Of a DNA stretch of 9,876 nucleotides, positions 1 to 6,253 are shown in pieces. This stretch comes from Deltaproteobacteria bacterium (GTDB lineage: Bacteria > Desulfobacterota > Desulfarculia > Desulfarculales > Desulfarculaceae). Under the pieces are notes generated by a model. It searched no databases and was not told where the DNA came from. It worked only from the letters and a program-made list of their open reading frames with translations. The stretch's first letter is position 1, and every line of letters starts with the position of its first letter. Location of the stretch: contig JAKAGJ010000033.1 in assembly GCA_021815655.1 (NCBI GenBank), positions 1 through 9,876 of the forward strand. Reading direction: 5' to 3'. The position numbers and the translations under genes were made by a program.

Positions 1-639
1 GTAGCGCTCGGCCCAGAACGAGCGCAGGGCCTGCAACTGCTTGGGCGATCCCAGGCCGGCATATTCCTCCTGCATGCGCTCGAAGGCCTCGCTGGAGGTG
101 ATCTTAAGGGCCTGCAAACCAAAGCCCGAGAGCAGCATCACGGCCAGAAAGATGATGGCCACGCGGTCGGTTCCGCGGTTGATGAGACGCAGGCCCCGCA
201 CCTTCAGACGGCGATAGATGATCGCCCCCACTCCCCCCAGCACCAGCACGCCCAGGAAGTCCCGCAAGAACAGCCAGGGCTCCAGGGTGGGGTAGTAGTC
301 GCTGAACAGCCGGGCCGGAATTTGCGTTCCTAAGGCGTGCAGCAAAAGCAGGCCCGTAAAGCCGGTGAAGATGCAAATATGGGCCAGCCAGGCCGCAAAG
401 CTGTGGGCCAGGGAGCGCCGTTGCAGAAAACCATCCAGGACCAGGGCCTTGAGCAAGGTGCCCAGGCGCCGGCTGAACACCACCCGGCCCATCTCCTTCA
501 GCGAGGCGGCCAAGCGCTGGCCGGGGGAATACTGGCTGTCTTCCTCGTCAATGGAAAGGGACAGCCAGGACCAAATTTTGTAAGCCAAGCCTGCCAGGCA
601 AATGGCTATGGCGAGAAAGAGGCTTATTCTGAAAAACAT
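1..639 (-). CDS. NarI/cytochrome b-like membrane protein, N-terminal part (runs off the left edge)
   Basis: An open frame of 213 codons starts at the ATG complementary to 637-639 and continues past base 1. An in-frame TAA lies four codons upstream, so this is the first possible ATG; the upstream purine-rich AAGAG is only a modest ribosome site. The translation has four likely membrane helices at about residues 3-22, 82-103, 122-143 and 160-180. Histidines 79, 87 and 101 lie in or beside helix 2 and could be heme ligands. The soluble stretch after helix 4 contains FERMQEEYAGLG and SFWAERY. From memory, this pattern resembles the nitrate-reductase-gamma-like (NarI/DsrM/TmcC type) membrane domain that precedes Fe-S or heme domains in respiratory proteins of sulfate reducers. 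The distinguishing C-terminal part is outside the window, so the exact family and partners are unknown. It is transcribed away from the methyl-branch operon. Confidence 0.72.
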   Translation of the reverse strand, partial: MFFRISLFLAIAICLAGLAYKIWSWLSLSIDEEDSQYSPGQRLAASLKEMGRVVFSRRLGTLLKALVLDGFLQRRSLAHSFAAWLAHICIFTGFTGLLLLHALGTQIPARLFSDYYPTLEPWLFLRDFLGVLVLGGVGAIIYRRLKVRGLRLINRGTDRVAIIFLAVMLLSGFGLQALKITSSEAFERMQEEYAGLGSPKQLQALRSFWAERY

Positions 640-738
640 TTGCCGCGCTTACTCTTGCAGTGTTTGTGGAGTCCGCCCAGGTCGTTGGCCAAGGCGGGGG
701 CAAGTGACAGAGTGCTTAAAAAATATATGTGACAACAA

Positions 739-776
739 CAAGTTAGTGGTTACATTGCACAAAAAATCACAAGTTA
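739..776 (+). repeat. CAAGTTA direct repeats flanking TTGCACAA copy 1
   Basis: CAAGTTA occurs at 739-745 and again at 770-776, 31 bp apart, with the TTGCACAA octamer between them. The same heptamer returns in the right AT-rich flank as an inverted pair. Confidence 0.45.
755..762 (+). repeat. TTGCACAA element, copy 1
   Basis: Exact octamer TTGCACAA, about 115 bases upstream of the minus-strand membrane protein start. CAAGTTA copies sit on both sides (739-745 and 770-776). It could be an operator for that gene. This is one of five copies in the intergenic region. Confidence 0.55.
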
Positions 777-1031
777 AATACCATCATATAATCTCGCGGG
801 ATCCATGAATGTCTTGCGAGACCACAGCCAGCCCACGCACAATAAATATCTGGAAGTATGAAATTATTTCTGTGAAATATCCCTGGCGCATGTGCCTATG
901 CCACCTATGGCCAAGCACAATTAAAGTTAGCGTCCAATTTTTCCTAGAGGACTTCTTGCAATTGCGCCGCTGAATCCCTGCCTTGTGCGGTCAGGAATAA
1001 TGCCAGGTTGTCAGGCGGCGGTTCGCTAGCG

Positions 1032-1047
1032 TTTATTGCACAATAAA
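1032..1047. repeat. TTGCACAA element, copy 2, inside a 16-bp dyad
   Basis: The octamer at 1036-1043 sits in TTTATTG-CA-CAATAAA, a perfect 7-bp inverted repeat with a 2-bp centre. This is the form expected of a dimeric DNA-binding protein site. The block at 1038-1049 (GCACAATAAATA) also recurs exactly at 837-848. Confidence 0.6.
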
Positions 1048-1165
1048 TACCGACTGTCCACAAAATTTGCGAGGTTACTTATGCAAAAAAATAAAATATA
1101 CAAGTAGTTATATTAAATCCATAATAATAATAATATATTTAGGCTAACAAGCGGTAATGATGTGA

Positions 1166-1176
1166 TTATTGCACAA
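1166..1176 (+). repeat. TTGCACAA element, copy 3
   Basis: The octamer at 1169-1176 is part of TTATTGCACAA, an 11-mer identical to positions 1033-1043. It lies at the edge of the AT-rich left flank, just before the GC-rich core. Confidence 0.55.
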
Positions 1177-1225
1177 CAACTACGAACGGCTGCTCCTGAT
1201 CGCGAGCCAAAATCAGCTTGGGAAG

Positions 1226-1252
1226 TGGCTAATTTATATCATACGGTAGCCA
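1226..1252. repeat. Small hairpin at the left edge of the core
   Basis: TGGCTA (1226-1231) and TAGCCA (1247-1252) form a perfect 6-bp stem around a 15-base AT-rich loop. On its own it is weak; it matters only as part of the run of inverted repeats that follows. Confidence 0.3.
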
Positions 1253-1303
1253 TGGAAATTGGCTTTGGCTCCCTGGCGGGCCTTGGCGAGGCAAAAGCAC
1301 GCG

Positions 1304-1344
1304 GGCGGCTTTGCCATGACACGGGTTGCCCGAGGCAAGCCGCC
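1304..1344. repeat. Strong two-part hairpin in the intergenic core
   Basis: GGCGGCTTTGCC (1304-1315) pairs with GGCAAGCCGCC (1334-1344) over 11 bp with one bulged T. Inside it, CGGG (1322-1325) and CCCG (1329-1332) close a TTG loop. No T-run follows on either side, so it is not a standard intrinsic terminator. It could be part of a structured RNA or a DNA cruciform. Confidence 0.55.
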
Positions 1345-1373
1345 TATTTGCAGCCATAATCAGCAGATACCCC

Positions 1374-1384
1374 GGTGGACCACC
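1374..1384. repeat. GGTGG-A-CCACC dyad
   Basis: Perfect 5-bp inverted repeat with a single-base centre, bracketed by CCCC (1370-1373) and GGGG (1387-1390). The centre is too tight for a simple hairpin, so a protein site or chance in GC-rich DNA is more likely. Confidence 0.3.
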
Positions 1385-1590
1385 CTGGGGGCCAGGCCTT
1401 GGCCAAAACGCGCAGTGCTCGGGTTGCTTCCAGTCAAGGACACTCGCCTGGTCCCCGGAGAACCTTTAGCCCATTTATGTAGCTATGCCAGATAGTTGAA
1501 TCCCAGCGCCCGCACGCGCCGGCGGCCGGAAACGCCTGGGTGGAGCGCCTGGGCCCCTGGTGGCTGGCTGGCTCATCCGGCCGGCAGGGG

Positions 1591-1611
1591 CCGCCCAGGG
1601 CGCTTGGGCGG
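1591..1611. repeat. GC-rich hairpin in the intergenic core
   Basis: CCGCCCA (1591-1597) and TGGGCGG (1605-1611) form a perfect 7-bp stem with a 7-base loop. It belongs to the same hairpin-rich core and is not followed by a T-run. Confidence 0.4.
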
Positions 1612-1743
1612 GGTCCGTCCTTTTGGTGTGCCGGCGAGAAGGGGAAAAATCATGCCCGGCCGCGGAAGGATGGCCGGCAATGCCGCCAAGCGGGCAGCAT
1701 GGGGCGCAAAATCATACCTCTACCCCGCGCCAGGCCCGAGGAC

Positions 1744-1779
1744 TTAGGCGGCCTAATTGAATTCAACCCCAGCGGGGTT
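1744..1779. repeat. Two adjacent short hairpins
   Basis: TTAGG-CGG-CCTAA (1744-1756) is followed closely by AACCCC-AGC-GGGGTT (1765-1779), a perfect 6-bp stem with a 3-base loop. TTAGG recurs at 1778-1782, so alternative pairings with CCTAA are possible. There is no T-run, so a terminator is unlikely. Confidence 0.4.
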
Positions 1780-1787
1780 AGGCAGGA

Positions 1788-1914
1788 ATTGCCAACTATT
1801 GCCATGGGCAAAATACCTGCGGTGGTCAACGCCAAGGCGCTTGCTCCATGCTCGCGGCGCGGTTGGTGATGTCAAAGTTTTTGGTGACGTGATTGGCAAT
1901 ATTGGCTTCAATTG
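1788..1914. repeat. Long-range imperfect inverted repeat at the right edge of the core
   Basis: AATTGCCAACTATTGCC (1787-1803) is matched on the other strand by bases 1894-1914, around GGCAATATTGGC at 1895-1906. One base is missing and three are inserted across the arms. About 90 bases lie between them, including the direct repeat TTGGTGATGT (1863-1872) / TTGGTGACGT (1881-1890). This could be the base of a larger RNA fold or the remains of an element end. Confidence 0.4.
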
Positions 1915-2026
1915 ATTATGAATGCCGCGAGAAAATAATGATTATGTCTTGATATCCTTGAATATTTATAGGAATGGCCGCCCTCAAAATAATTATCCAA
2001 CCAGCAGTATGATTAATATGATTATC

Positions 2027-2048
2027 CAAGTTATACCCATGTAACTTG
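2027..2048. repeat. CAAGTTA/TAACTTG inverted repeat
   Basis: CAAGTTA at 2027-2033 and its reverse complement TAACTTG at 2042-2048 form a perfect 7-bp inverted repeat around 8 bases. It lies 33 bases left of the paired TTGCACAA elements. A 9-bp direct repeat, ATTATCCAA, overlaps it (1992-2000 and 2021-2029). Confidence 0.5.
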
Positions 2049-2061
2049 TCATATATATTAC

Positions 2062-2080
2062 ACAAAAAATATTTTTTTGT
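2062..2080. repeat. A-tract/T-tract palindrome
   Basis: ACAAAAAA (2062-2069), TA, then a T-tract ending in GT (2072-2080) form an 8-bp AT-only inverted repeat with one extra T. It could be bent or easily melted DNA immediately before the paired TTGCACAA sites. Confidence 0.4.
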
Positions 2081-2120
2081 CTTGCACAAGCGTCGGGCGA
2101 GGAGTATGAACTTGTGCAAT
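2081..2120. promoter_or_regulatory. Paired inverted TTGCACAA elements, copies 4 and 5 (candidate operator pair)
   Basis: CTTGCACAAG at 2081-2090 and CTTGTGCAAT at 2111-2120 place one octamer on each strand, 30 bp centre to centre, or about three helical turns. They end about 180 bases upstream of the first gene of the metF-like/hdrA operon. That position fits a regulator binding cooperatively on one face of the DNA. The regulator is unknown, and the motif is not the usual Rex or CRP/FNR palindrome. Confidence 0.45.
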
Positions 2121-2263
2121 AGATCGCAAACACGTTGAGAATTTAATGGCGCCCAGGGCCGACAAAGGTATTACTCAACCAAAAACTACTAATAATACTA
2201 GTTGTATATGGTATAGAGTTTTGCCCGGCTGATTCTTCGCGCGTTAAAAGCTGGTACTTGTCT

Positions 2264-2275
2264 GTTGTCAACAAC
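2264..2275. repeat. GTTGT-CA-ACAAC dyad just upstream of the operon
   Basis: Perfect 5-bp inverted repeat with a 2-bp centre, 23 bases before the first start codon of the operon. Its position would suit a repressor or a leader-RNA element, but the site is short. Confidence 0.3.
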
Positions 2276-2286
2276 CACACGCTGGG

Positions 2287-2293
2287 GGAGGAG
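2287..2293 (+). promoter_or_regulatory. Strong ribosome binding site of the first operon gene
   Basis: GGAGGAG ends 5 bases before the ATG at 2299. This near-perfect Shine-Dalgarno site fixes the start of the MetF-like gene and the upstream limit of translation in the operon. Confidence 0.75.
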
Positions 2294-2298
2294 TCCCA

Positions 2299-3171
2299 AT
2301 GGCCTGGGCAGACAAGCTGAAATCCGGGGAATTCGTGGTGGTCGCGGAGATGGAAACACCCAAGGGGGTGGATATTTCCAACTTCGTGGCCCACGCCCGC
2401 CATCTCAAGGGCCGCGTGGACGCGGCCCTGGTGCCTGACATGAGCTTTGCGGTGATGCGGCTGTCGGCCCTGGTGGGGGCGACCGTCCTCAAGGAACAGG
2501 GGCTGGAACCCATTGTGCAGTTCAACTGCCGCGACCGCAACCGCCTGGCCTTGCAGTCGGACCTGTTGGGCGCCCAGGTGCTGGGCCTGCGCAACATCAT
2601 GGCCGTGGAGGGCGAGGGCGTGCAGATGGGGGATCACCTCAACGCCAAGCCGGTCTATGACCTGTCGGCGTTGGAGTTCCTGGAGGCGGCCGACGGGCTA
2701 TGCCATGGCCAGGACATGGCCGGCCAGGAGTTGCTGGGCCGCACCAAGTTCTGCCTGGGGGCGCACATCGAGCGCTGGGGCGACCCCGTGGGCTTGAGCC
2801 TTCGCCTGGCCGAAGCCCAGGCGGCGGTAAGGAAGGGCGCCTCTTTCCTGGTGGCTCCACCGGTCTTTGACCTGGAGGCTTTCGCCGTCCTGGCGCGGGA
2901 GACGCGCAGCCTGGGCGTGCCGGTGATCGCCTCGGTGCTGTTGCTCAAGAGCGTGGGCATGGCCCGCTACATGAACCAAAACCTGCTGGGCACCAACATC
3001 AGCGAGGGCACCATCAAGCGCATTCGCACGGCCTCAGACCGCCCCGCCGAATGCGTCAAGATCGCCGCCGAAACCGTGCGGGAGTTGCAATCCTTGTGCG
3101 GAGGCGTGCTGCTGCTCACCGCCGGCTGGGAGTCCCGCCTGCCCGAGATCCTGGAGGCCGCTGGCTACTAG
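2299..3171 (+). CDS. Divergent MetF-like flavoprotein (methylenetetrahydrofolate reductase family, altered active site)
   Basis: A 290-residue protein of the MTHFR TIM-barrel family and homologue of the canonical MetF encoded at 7367-8290. Shared marks are AEMETPKG near the N-terminus (Glu17 aligns with the catalytic Glu of MetF), the flavin-region signature CRDRNRLALQSDLLGA at residues 77-92, and LLLKSVGMARYM at about 214-225. By eye alignment, two key positions differ. The SGD of MetF (Asp120 in E. coli) is EGE here, with Glu106 in place of Asp. The TQCIYD segment (Gln183 in E. coli) is APPVFD, with Pro187 in place of Gln. The family fold and probably flavin binding are therefore kept, but ordinary folate reduction is doubtful. 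It is the first gene of the operon, 43 bases before hdrA, and ends in TAG. I infer a partner or variant subunit of the HdrA/MvhD/MetVF complex; a reductase for another C1 carrier is also possible. Confidence 0.85.
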   Translation: MAWADKLKSGEFVVVAEMETPKGVDISNFVAHARHLKGRVDAALVPDMSFAVMRLSALVGATVLKEQGLEPIVQFNCRDRNRLALQSDLLGAQVLGLRNIMAVEGEGVQMGDHLNAKPVYDLSALEFLEAADGLCHGQDMAGQELLGRTKFCLGAHIERWGDPVGLSLRLAEAQAAVRKGASFLVAPPVFDLEAFAVLARETRSLGVPVIASVLLLKSVGMARYMNQNLLGTNISEGTIKRIRTASDRPAECVKIAAETVRELQSLCGGVLLLTAGWESRLPEILEAAGY

Positions 3172-3214
3172 GCCTTCATCAACCATCAAGGGCCAACTGC
3201 AAGGGGAATATCCC

Positions 3215-6200
3215 ATGTCGGACAATGAATGCGAAAAACGTTGCAACGCGGTGATGGTGGTGGGCGCCGGCATCGCTGGTATCCAGGCCTCGCTGGACCT
3301 GGCCGGGGCCGGGCGAAAAGTCTACCTGGTGGATAAAAAGCCGGCACCGGGGGGCTACCTGCCCCTCTTGGACCGCCAGTTTCCCACCAACGACTGCAAC
3401 ATCTGCTACGTGACACCAGACTCCGCCAAGGCCGGCGCGCCGCTGGCCATAGAGTCCCTGCCCCTGACCCGGCTGACCAAGCTCGAGGGCCAGGCCGGCA
3501 GCTTCGAGGCCACGCTGGTCAGCCTGCCCCGCGGCATAGACCTTGAGCGGTGCAATGCCTGTGGGGAATGCCTGAAGGTCTGCCCGGAGCAGGCCGTGCG
3601 TTTCACGCCGGGCCTGGATTTCGGTTCGCCCACCTGCCTGCGCTATCCCCAGGCCCAACCGCAGGCCTTTTCCATCGATCTGGAAAAGTGCACCCGCTGC
3701 GGCCAGTGCCTGGCGGTGTGCCGGCCGGGCGCCATCGATATGGACATGCTCTCCCAGCATCGCAAGGTGGAGGTCGGTTCCGTGGTGCTGGCCTCGGGCG
3801 CCGAGCTGTTCGACCCCACCCCCCTGGGAGACTACTGCGGCTACGGCCGCTTCCCCGACGTGGTCACCAGCCTGGAGTTCGAGCAGATAATGTCGGCCGC
3901 CGGCCCCACGGGCGGCGAGTTCGTCCGCCCCAGCGACGGCCGCCGGCCCCGGCGCATAGGCTGGATACAGTGCGTGGGCAGCCGCTCCACCGTGGAACCC
4001 GCCAAGCCCTATTGCTCCTCCATCTGCTGCATGTTCGCCATGAAGGAGGCGGCCTGGGCCAAGGAACGCTTTGCCCAGGACCTCGAGGCCAGCATCTTCT
4101 TCATGGACATGCGCCCCATGGGCAAGGATTACGAGCAGTACTACCAAAGGCTGAAGAACGACCTGGGCGTGCGGTTCGTGCGCTGTCGCCCCCATTCCGT
4201 GGGGCGCGATGCGGTCACCGGCGACATATTGCTGGACCATGTGGGCGAGGACGGCACCTCCCAGGTGGCCCATCTGGACATGATCGTGCTGGCCACGGGC
4301 TTCTGCGCCCCGGCCGACGCGGCCGGCCAGGCCGCCGCCCTGGGCATTGACCTGGACCCGCACGGCTTCGTCAAGGCGGCTGATTTCAGCCCCCTGGCCA
4401 CCAGCCGCGGGGGCGTGTACGCCTGCGGCATGGCCCTGGGGCCCCGCGACATACCCGACTCGTTGACCCAGGCCTCGGCCTGCGCCAGCCTGGCCGGCGG
4501 CCACTTGGCCCCGCCCAAGGCCCTGGACATGGAGCAAGACCTGCCGCCCGAGAGCAGCCAGCCCGGCCAGGCCCCCCGCATCGGCGTCTATTTCGCCGAT
4601 TGGGGTGGCCGCATCAAGTCCTCTCTGGACCTTAACCGGGTGATGACGGCCACCGAGGGCATGCCCGGCGTGGTGCTGACCCAGGAAATGGCGCCGCTCA
4701 GGGGGGAGGAGGGCCTGGAGGACCTGGTCCGCTCCATCGGCGAGCACCGTCTCAACCGCGTGGTGGTGGCCGGCTACAGCCCCCGCACCCACGGCCGCAT
4801 CTTCGCCGAGACCATCCGCCGCGCCGGTCTGAACCGGGCCATGGTGGAGTTGGCCAACCTGCGCGACCAGGACGTCATGGTGCATCCCCACAACCCCGAG
4901 GCCGCCACGGCCAAGGCCATCGATCTGGTGAGAATGGCCGTGGCCGGCGTCACCCTGGCCCAGCCCATCTATACCCACCAGCAGCCGGTGGTCAAATCGG
5001 CCCTGGTGGTGGGCGGCGGCGTGGCCGGCCTCGGCGCGGCCCTGGCCCTGGCCGACCAGGGTGTCAGGGTGCATCTGGTGGAGCGGGCCAAGACCCTGGG
5101 AGGCATGGCCGGCCATCTGCGCCGCACCCTGGAGGGACAGCCGGTGGCGGAGCAGTTGGCGGAGCTGGTGGACAAGGTTGTCCAGCACCCGGGGATCAAG
5201 GTGATCCTCGACGCCCTGGTGGTGGACCACCAGGGGCAGGTGGGCGACTTCACCACCGGCGTGCAGTCGGGACCATCCATGTACTACCAGCAAATCCAGC
5301 ATGGCGTCACCATCCTGGCCACCGGGGCGCGCCAGTACCAGCCCAGTGAGTATCTCTACGGCCAGGACCCCCGGGTGCTGACCCAGTTGGAGCTGGAAGA
5401 GCGCCTGGCCGCCGGCCAAGACCTGGACCAGGCCCTGGACACCGTGGTGATGATCCAGTGCGTGGGCTCGCGCAACCAGCAAAACCCGGCCTGCGGCCGC
5501 ATCTGCTGCCAGAACGCGGTCAAGAACGCCCTGTGGATTAAGGAACTGAGGCCGCAAGCCCGGGTCATCGTGCTCTACCGCGACATGCGCATGCCCTACC
5601 GGGCCGAGGAGGCCTACCGCCGGGCCCGGGAGCAGGGGGTGCTCTTCGTGCGCTACAGCGAGGACGATCCCCCCAAGGTGGAACGCCAGGAGCAGTCGCT
5701 GCTGGTCACCTTCAGCGAGAAGATACTGGCCCGGCGCTTGGCCGTGGAGGCCAGCACCCTGGTGCTGTCCACGCCCCAGGTGGCCGACGACGAGGCCACC
5801 GAGGAGTTGTGCGAGATATTCCACCTCCAGCGCACCCCCACGGGGTTCATCCTGGAGGACAACGTGAAGGTGCGCCCGGTGGACACGCCCGCGCCGGGCA
5901 TCTTCGCGGCGGGCTCGGTGCTGGCCCCCAAGTCCATCTCCGAGGCCCGCACCCAGGGTCTGGCCGCCGCCGGCCGGGCCTTGACCCTGCTGGCCCAGGA
6001 CAGCCTGAGCGTGGCCGGAGGCGTGGCCAAGGTCATGTCCGAACGCTGCGCCTCCTGCCTGGTCTGCGTGCGGGCCTGTCCGGTGGCGGTGCCTTTCATC
6101 AATGCCGACGGCTACTCCCAGATAGACCCCGCCAAGTGCCAGGGCTGCGGCGTGTGCGCCGCGGAATGCCCCGCCAAGGCCATCCAGTTGCAGGGCTACA

Positions 6201-6253
6201 CCGACGACCAGATCATGGGGCGCACCGACGCCCTCTTGGAAGGAGTGCTCTGA
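3215..6253 (+). CDS. hdrA: Double-module HdrA-like flavin/iron-sulfur subunit
   Basis: A 1012-residue cytoplasmic electron-transfer protein with two HdrA flavin modules in one chain. Module 1: Rossmann motif GAGIAG (17-22), Cys61/Cys64 before TPDSAK, an inserted two-cluster ferredoxin (Cys113/116/119/123 and Cys159/162/165/169), and IQCVGSR with Cys253, 267, 271 and 272. A linker at about 454-582 matches the usual N-terminal domain of HdrA, but ADWGG and GYSPRTH replace its cysteine motifs. Module 2: GGGVAG (600-605), no inserted ferredoxin, and Cys749, 760, 764 and 765. A C-terminal ferredoxin follows (Cys945/948/951/955 and Cys975/978/981/985). In Hdr complexes HdrA holds the bifurcating FAD. 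Here it probably passes electrons between MvhD, ferredoxin or NAD(P)H and MetFV. AAGGGG at 3201-3206 supports the start, and the stop overlaps mvhD by one base. No hdrB or hdrC is present. Confidence 0.93.
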   Translation: MSDNECEKRCNAVMVVGAGIAGIQASLDLAGAGRKVYLVDKKPAPGGYLPLLDRQFPTNDCNICYVTPDSAKAGAPLAIESLPLTRLTKLEGQAGSFEATLVSLPRGIDLERCNACGECLKVCPEQAVRFTPGLDFGSPTCLRYPQAQPQAFSIDLEKCTRCGQCLAVCRPGAIDMDMLSQHRKVEVGSVVLASGAELFDPTPLGDYCGYGRFPDVVTSLEFEQIMSAAGPTGGEFVRPSDGRRPRRIGWIQCVGSRSTVEPAKPYCSSICCMFAMKEAAWAKERFAQDLEASIFFMDMRPMGKDYEQYYQRLKNDLGVRFVRCRPHSVGRDAVTGDILLDHVGEDGTSQVAHLDMIVLATGFCAPADAAGQAAALGIDLDPHGFVKAADFSPLATSRGGVYACGMALGPRDIPDSLTQASACASLAGGHLAPPKALDMEQDLPPESSQPGQAPRIGVYFADWGGRIKSSLDLNRVMTATEGMPGVVLTQEMAPLRGEEGLEDLVRSIGEHRLNRVVVAGYSPRTHGRIFAETIRRAGLNRAMVELANLRDQDVMVHPHNPEAATAKAIDLVRMAVAGVTLAQPIYTHQQPVVKSALVVGGGVAGLGAALALADQGVRVHLVERAKTLGGMAGHLRRTLEGQPVAEQLAELVDKVVQHPGIKVILDALVVDHQGQVGDFTTGVQSGPSMYYQQIQHGVTILATGARQYQPSEYLYGQDPRVLTQLELEERLAAGQDLDQALDTVVMIQCVGSRNQQNPACGRICCQNAVKNALWIKELRPQARVIVLYRDMRMPYRAEEAYRRAREQGVLFVRYSEDDPPKVERQEQSLLVTFSEKILARRLAVEASTLVLSTPQVADDEATEELCEIFHLQRTPTGFILEDNVKVRPVDTPAPGIFAAGSVLAPKSISEARTQGLAAAGRALTLLAQDSLSVAGGVAKVMSERCASCLVCVRACPVAVPFINADGYSQIDPAKCQGCGVCAAECPAKAIQLQGYTDDQIMGRTDALLEGVL

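Larger units (their letters stand above)
640..2298. other. 1.66 kb gene-poor intergenic region: AT-rich flanks around a GC-rich hairpin core
   Basis: This divergent intergenic region separates the minus-strand membrane protein from the plus-strand metF-like/hdrA operon. I find no open frame with a plausible ribosome site and a recognisable protein. About 720-1240 and 1870-2290 are strongly AT-rich, unlike the GC-rich genes around them. The middle, about 1260-1860, is GC-rich and full of short inverted repeats. Repeated octamers and heptamers lie mainly in the AT-rich parts and are listed separately. Promoters for both flanking units should lie here, but no clear -35/-10 pair stands out. The core could be a structured RNA, a decayed gene or a small inserted element; the sequence alone does not decide. 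Confidence 0.7.

Noticed and set aside
337..808. Plus-strand open frames over the left edge
   Set aside because: They are antisense to the membrane protein frame, which has clear transmembrane periodicity, and they resemble no protein.
1162..1869. Several short open frames in the GC-rich core
   Set aside because: Compositions are dominated by Arg, Gly, Pro and Ala, there are no matching ribosome sites, and no recognisable family is seen. A decayed gene remains possible but cannot be shown.
1033..2033. Replication-origin interpretation (AT-rich DNA with words such as TGTCCACA and TTATCCAA)
   Set aside because: No exact TTATCCACA boxes were seen, the near matches are few and scattered, and no replication genes are nearby.
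1916..2119. A 67-codon minus-strand frame in the AT-rich flank
   Set aside because: It needs a TTG start inside a TTGTGCAA repeat, lacks a ribosome site, and the sequence looks like translated AT-rich spacer.
2250..2270. Sigma-54-type promoter around TGGTAC upstream of the operon
   Set aside because: The spacing from GG to the expected GC element does not fit; the TTGT lies too far downstream.
720..2298. CRISPR array interpretation of the repeated words
   Set aside because: The repeats are only 7-8 bases, irregularly spaced and in both orientations, and no cas genes are present.
3179..5824. An 881-codon open frame on the minus strand opposite hdrA
   Set aside because: It lies exactly antisense to a gene with clear domain motifs. 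Its translation is rich in His, Gly, Ala and Gln with no domain, as expected from a GC-biased shadow frame.
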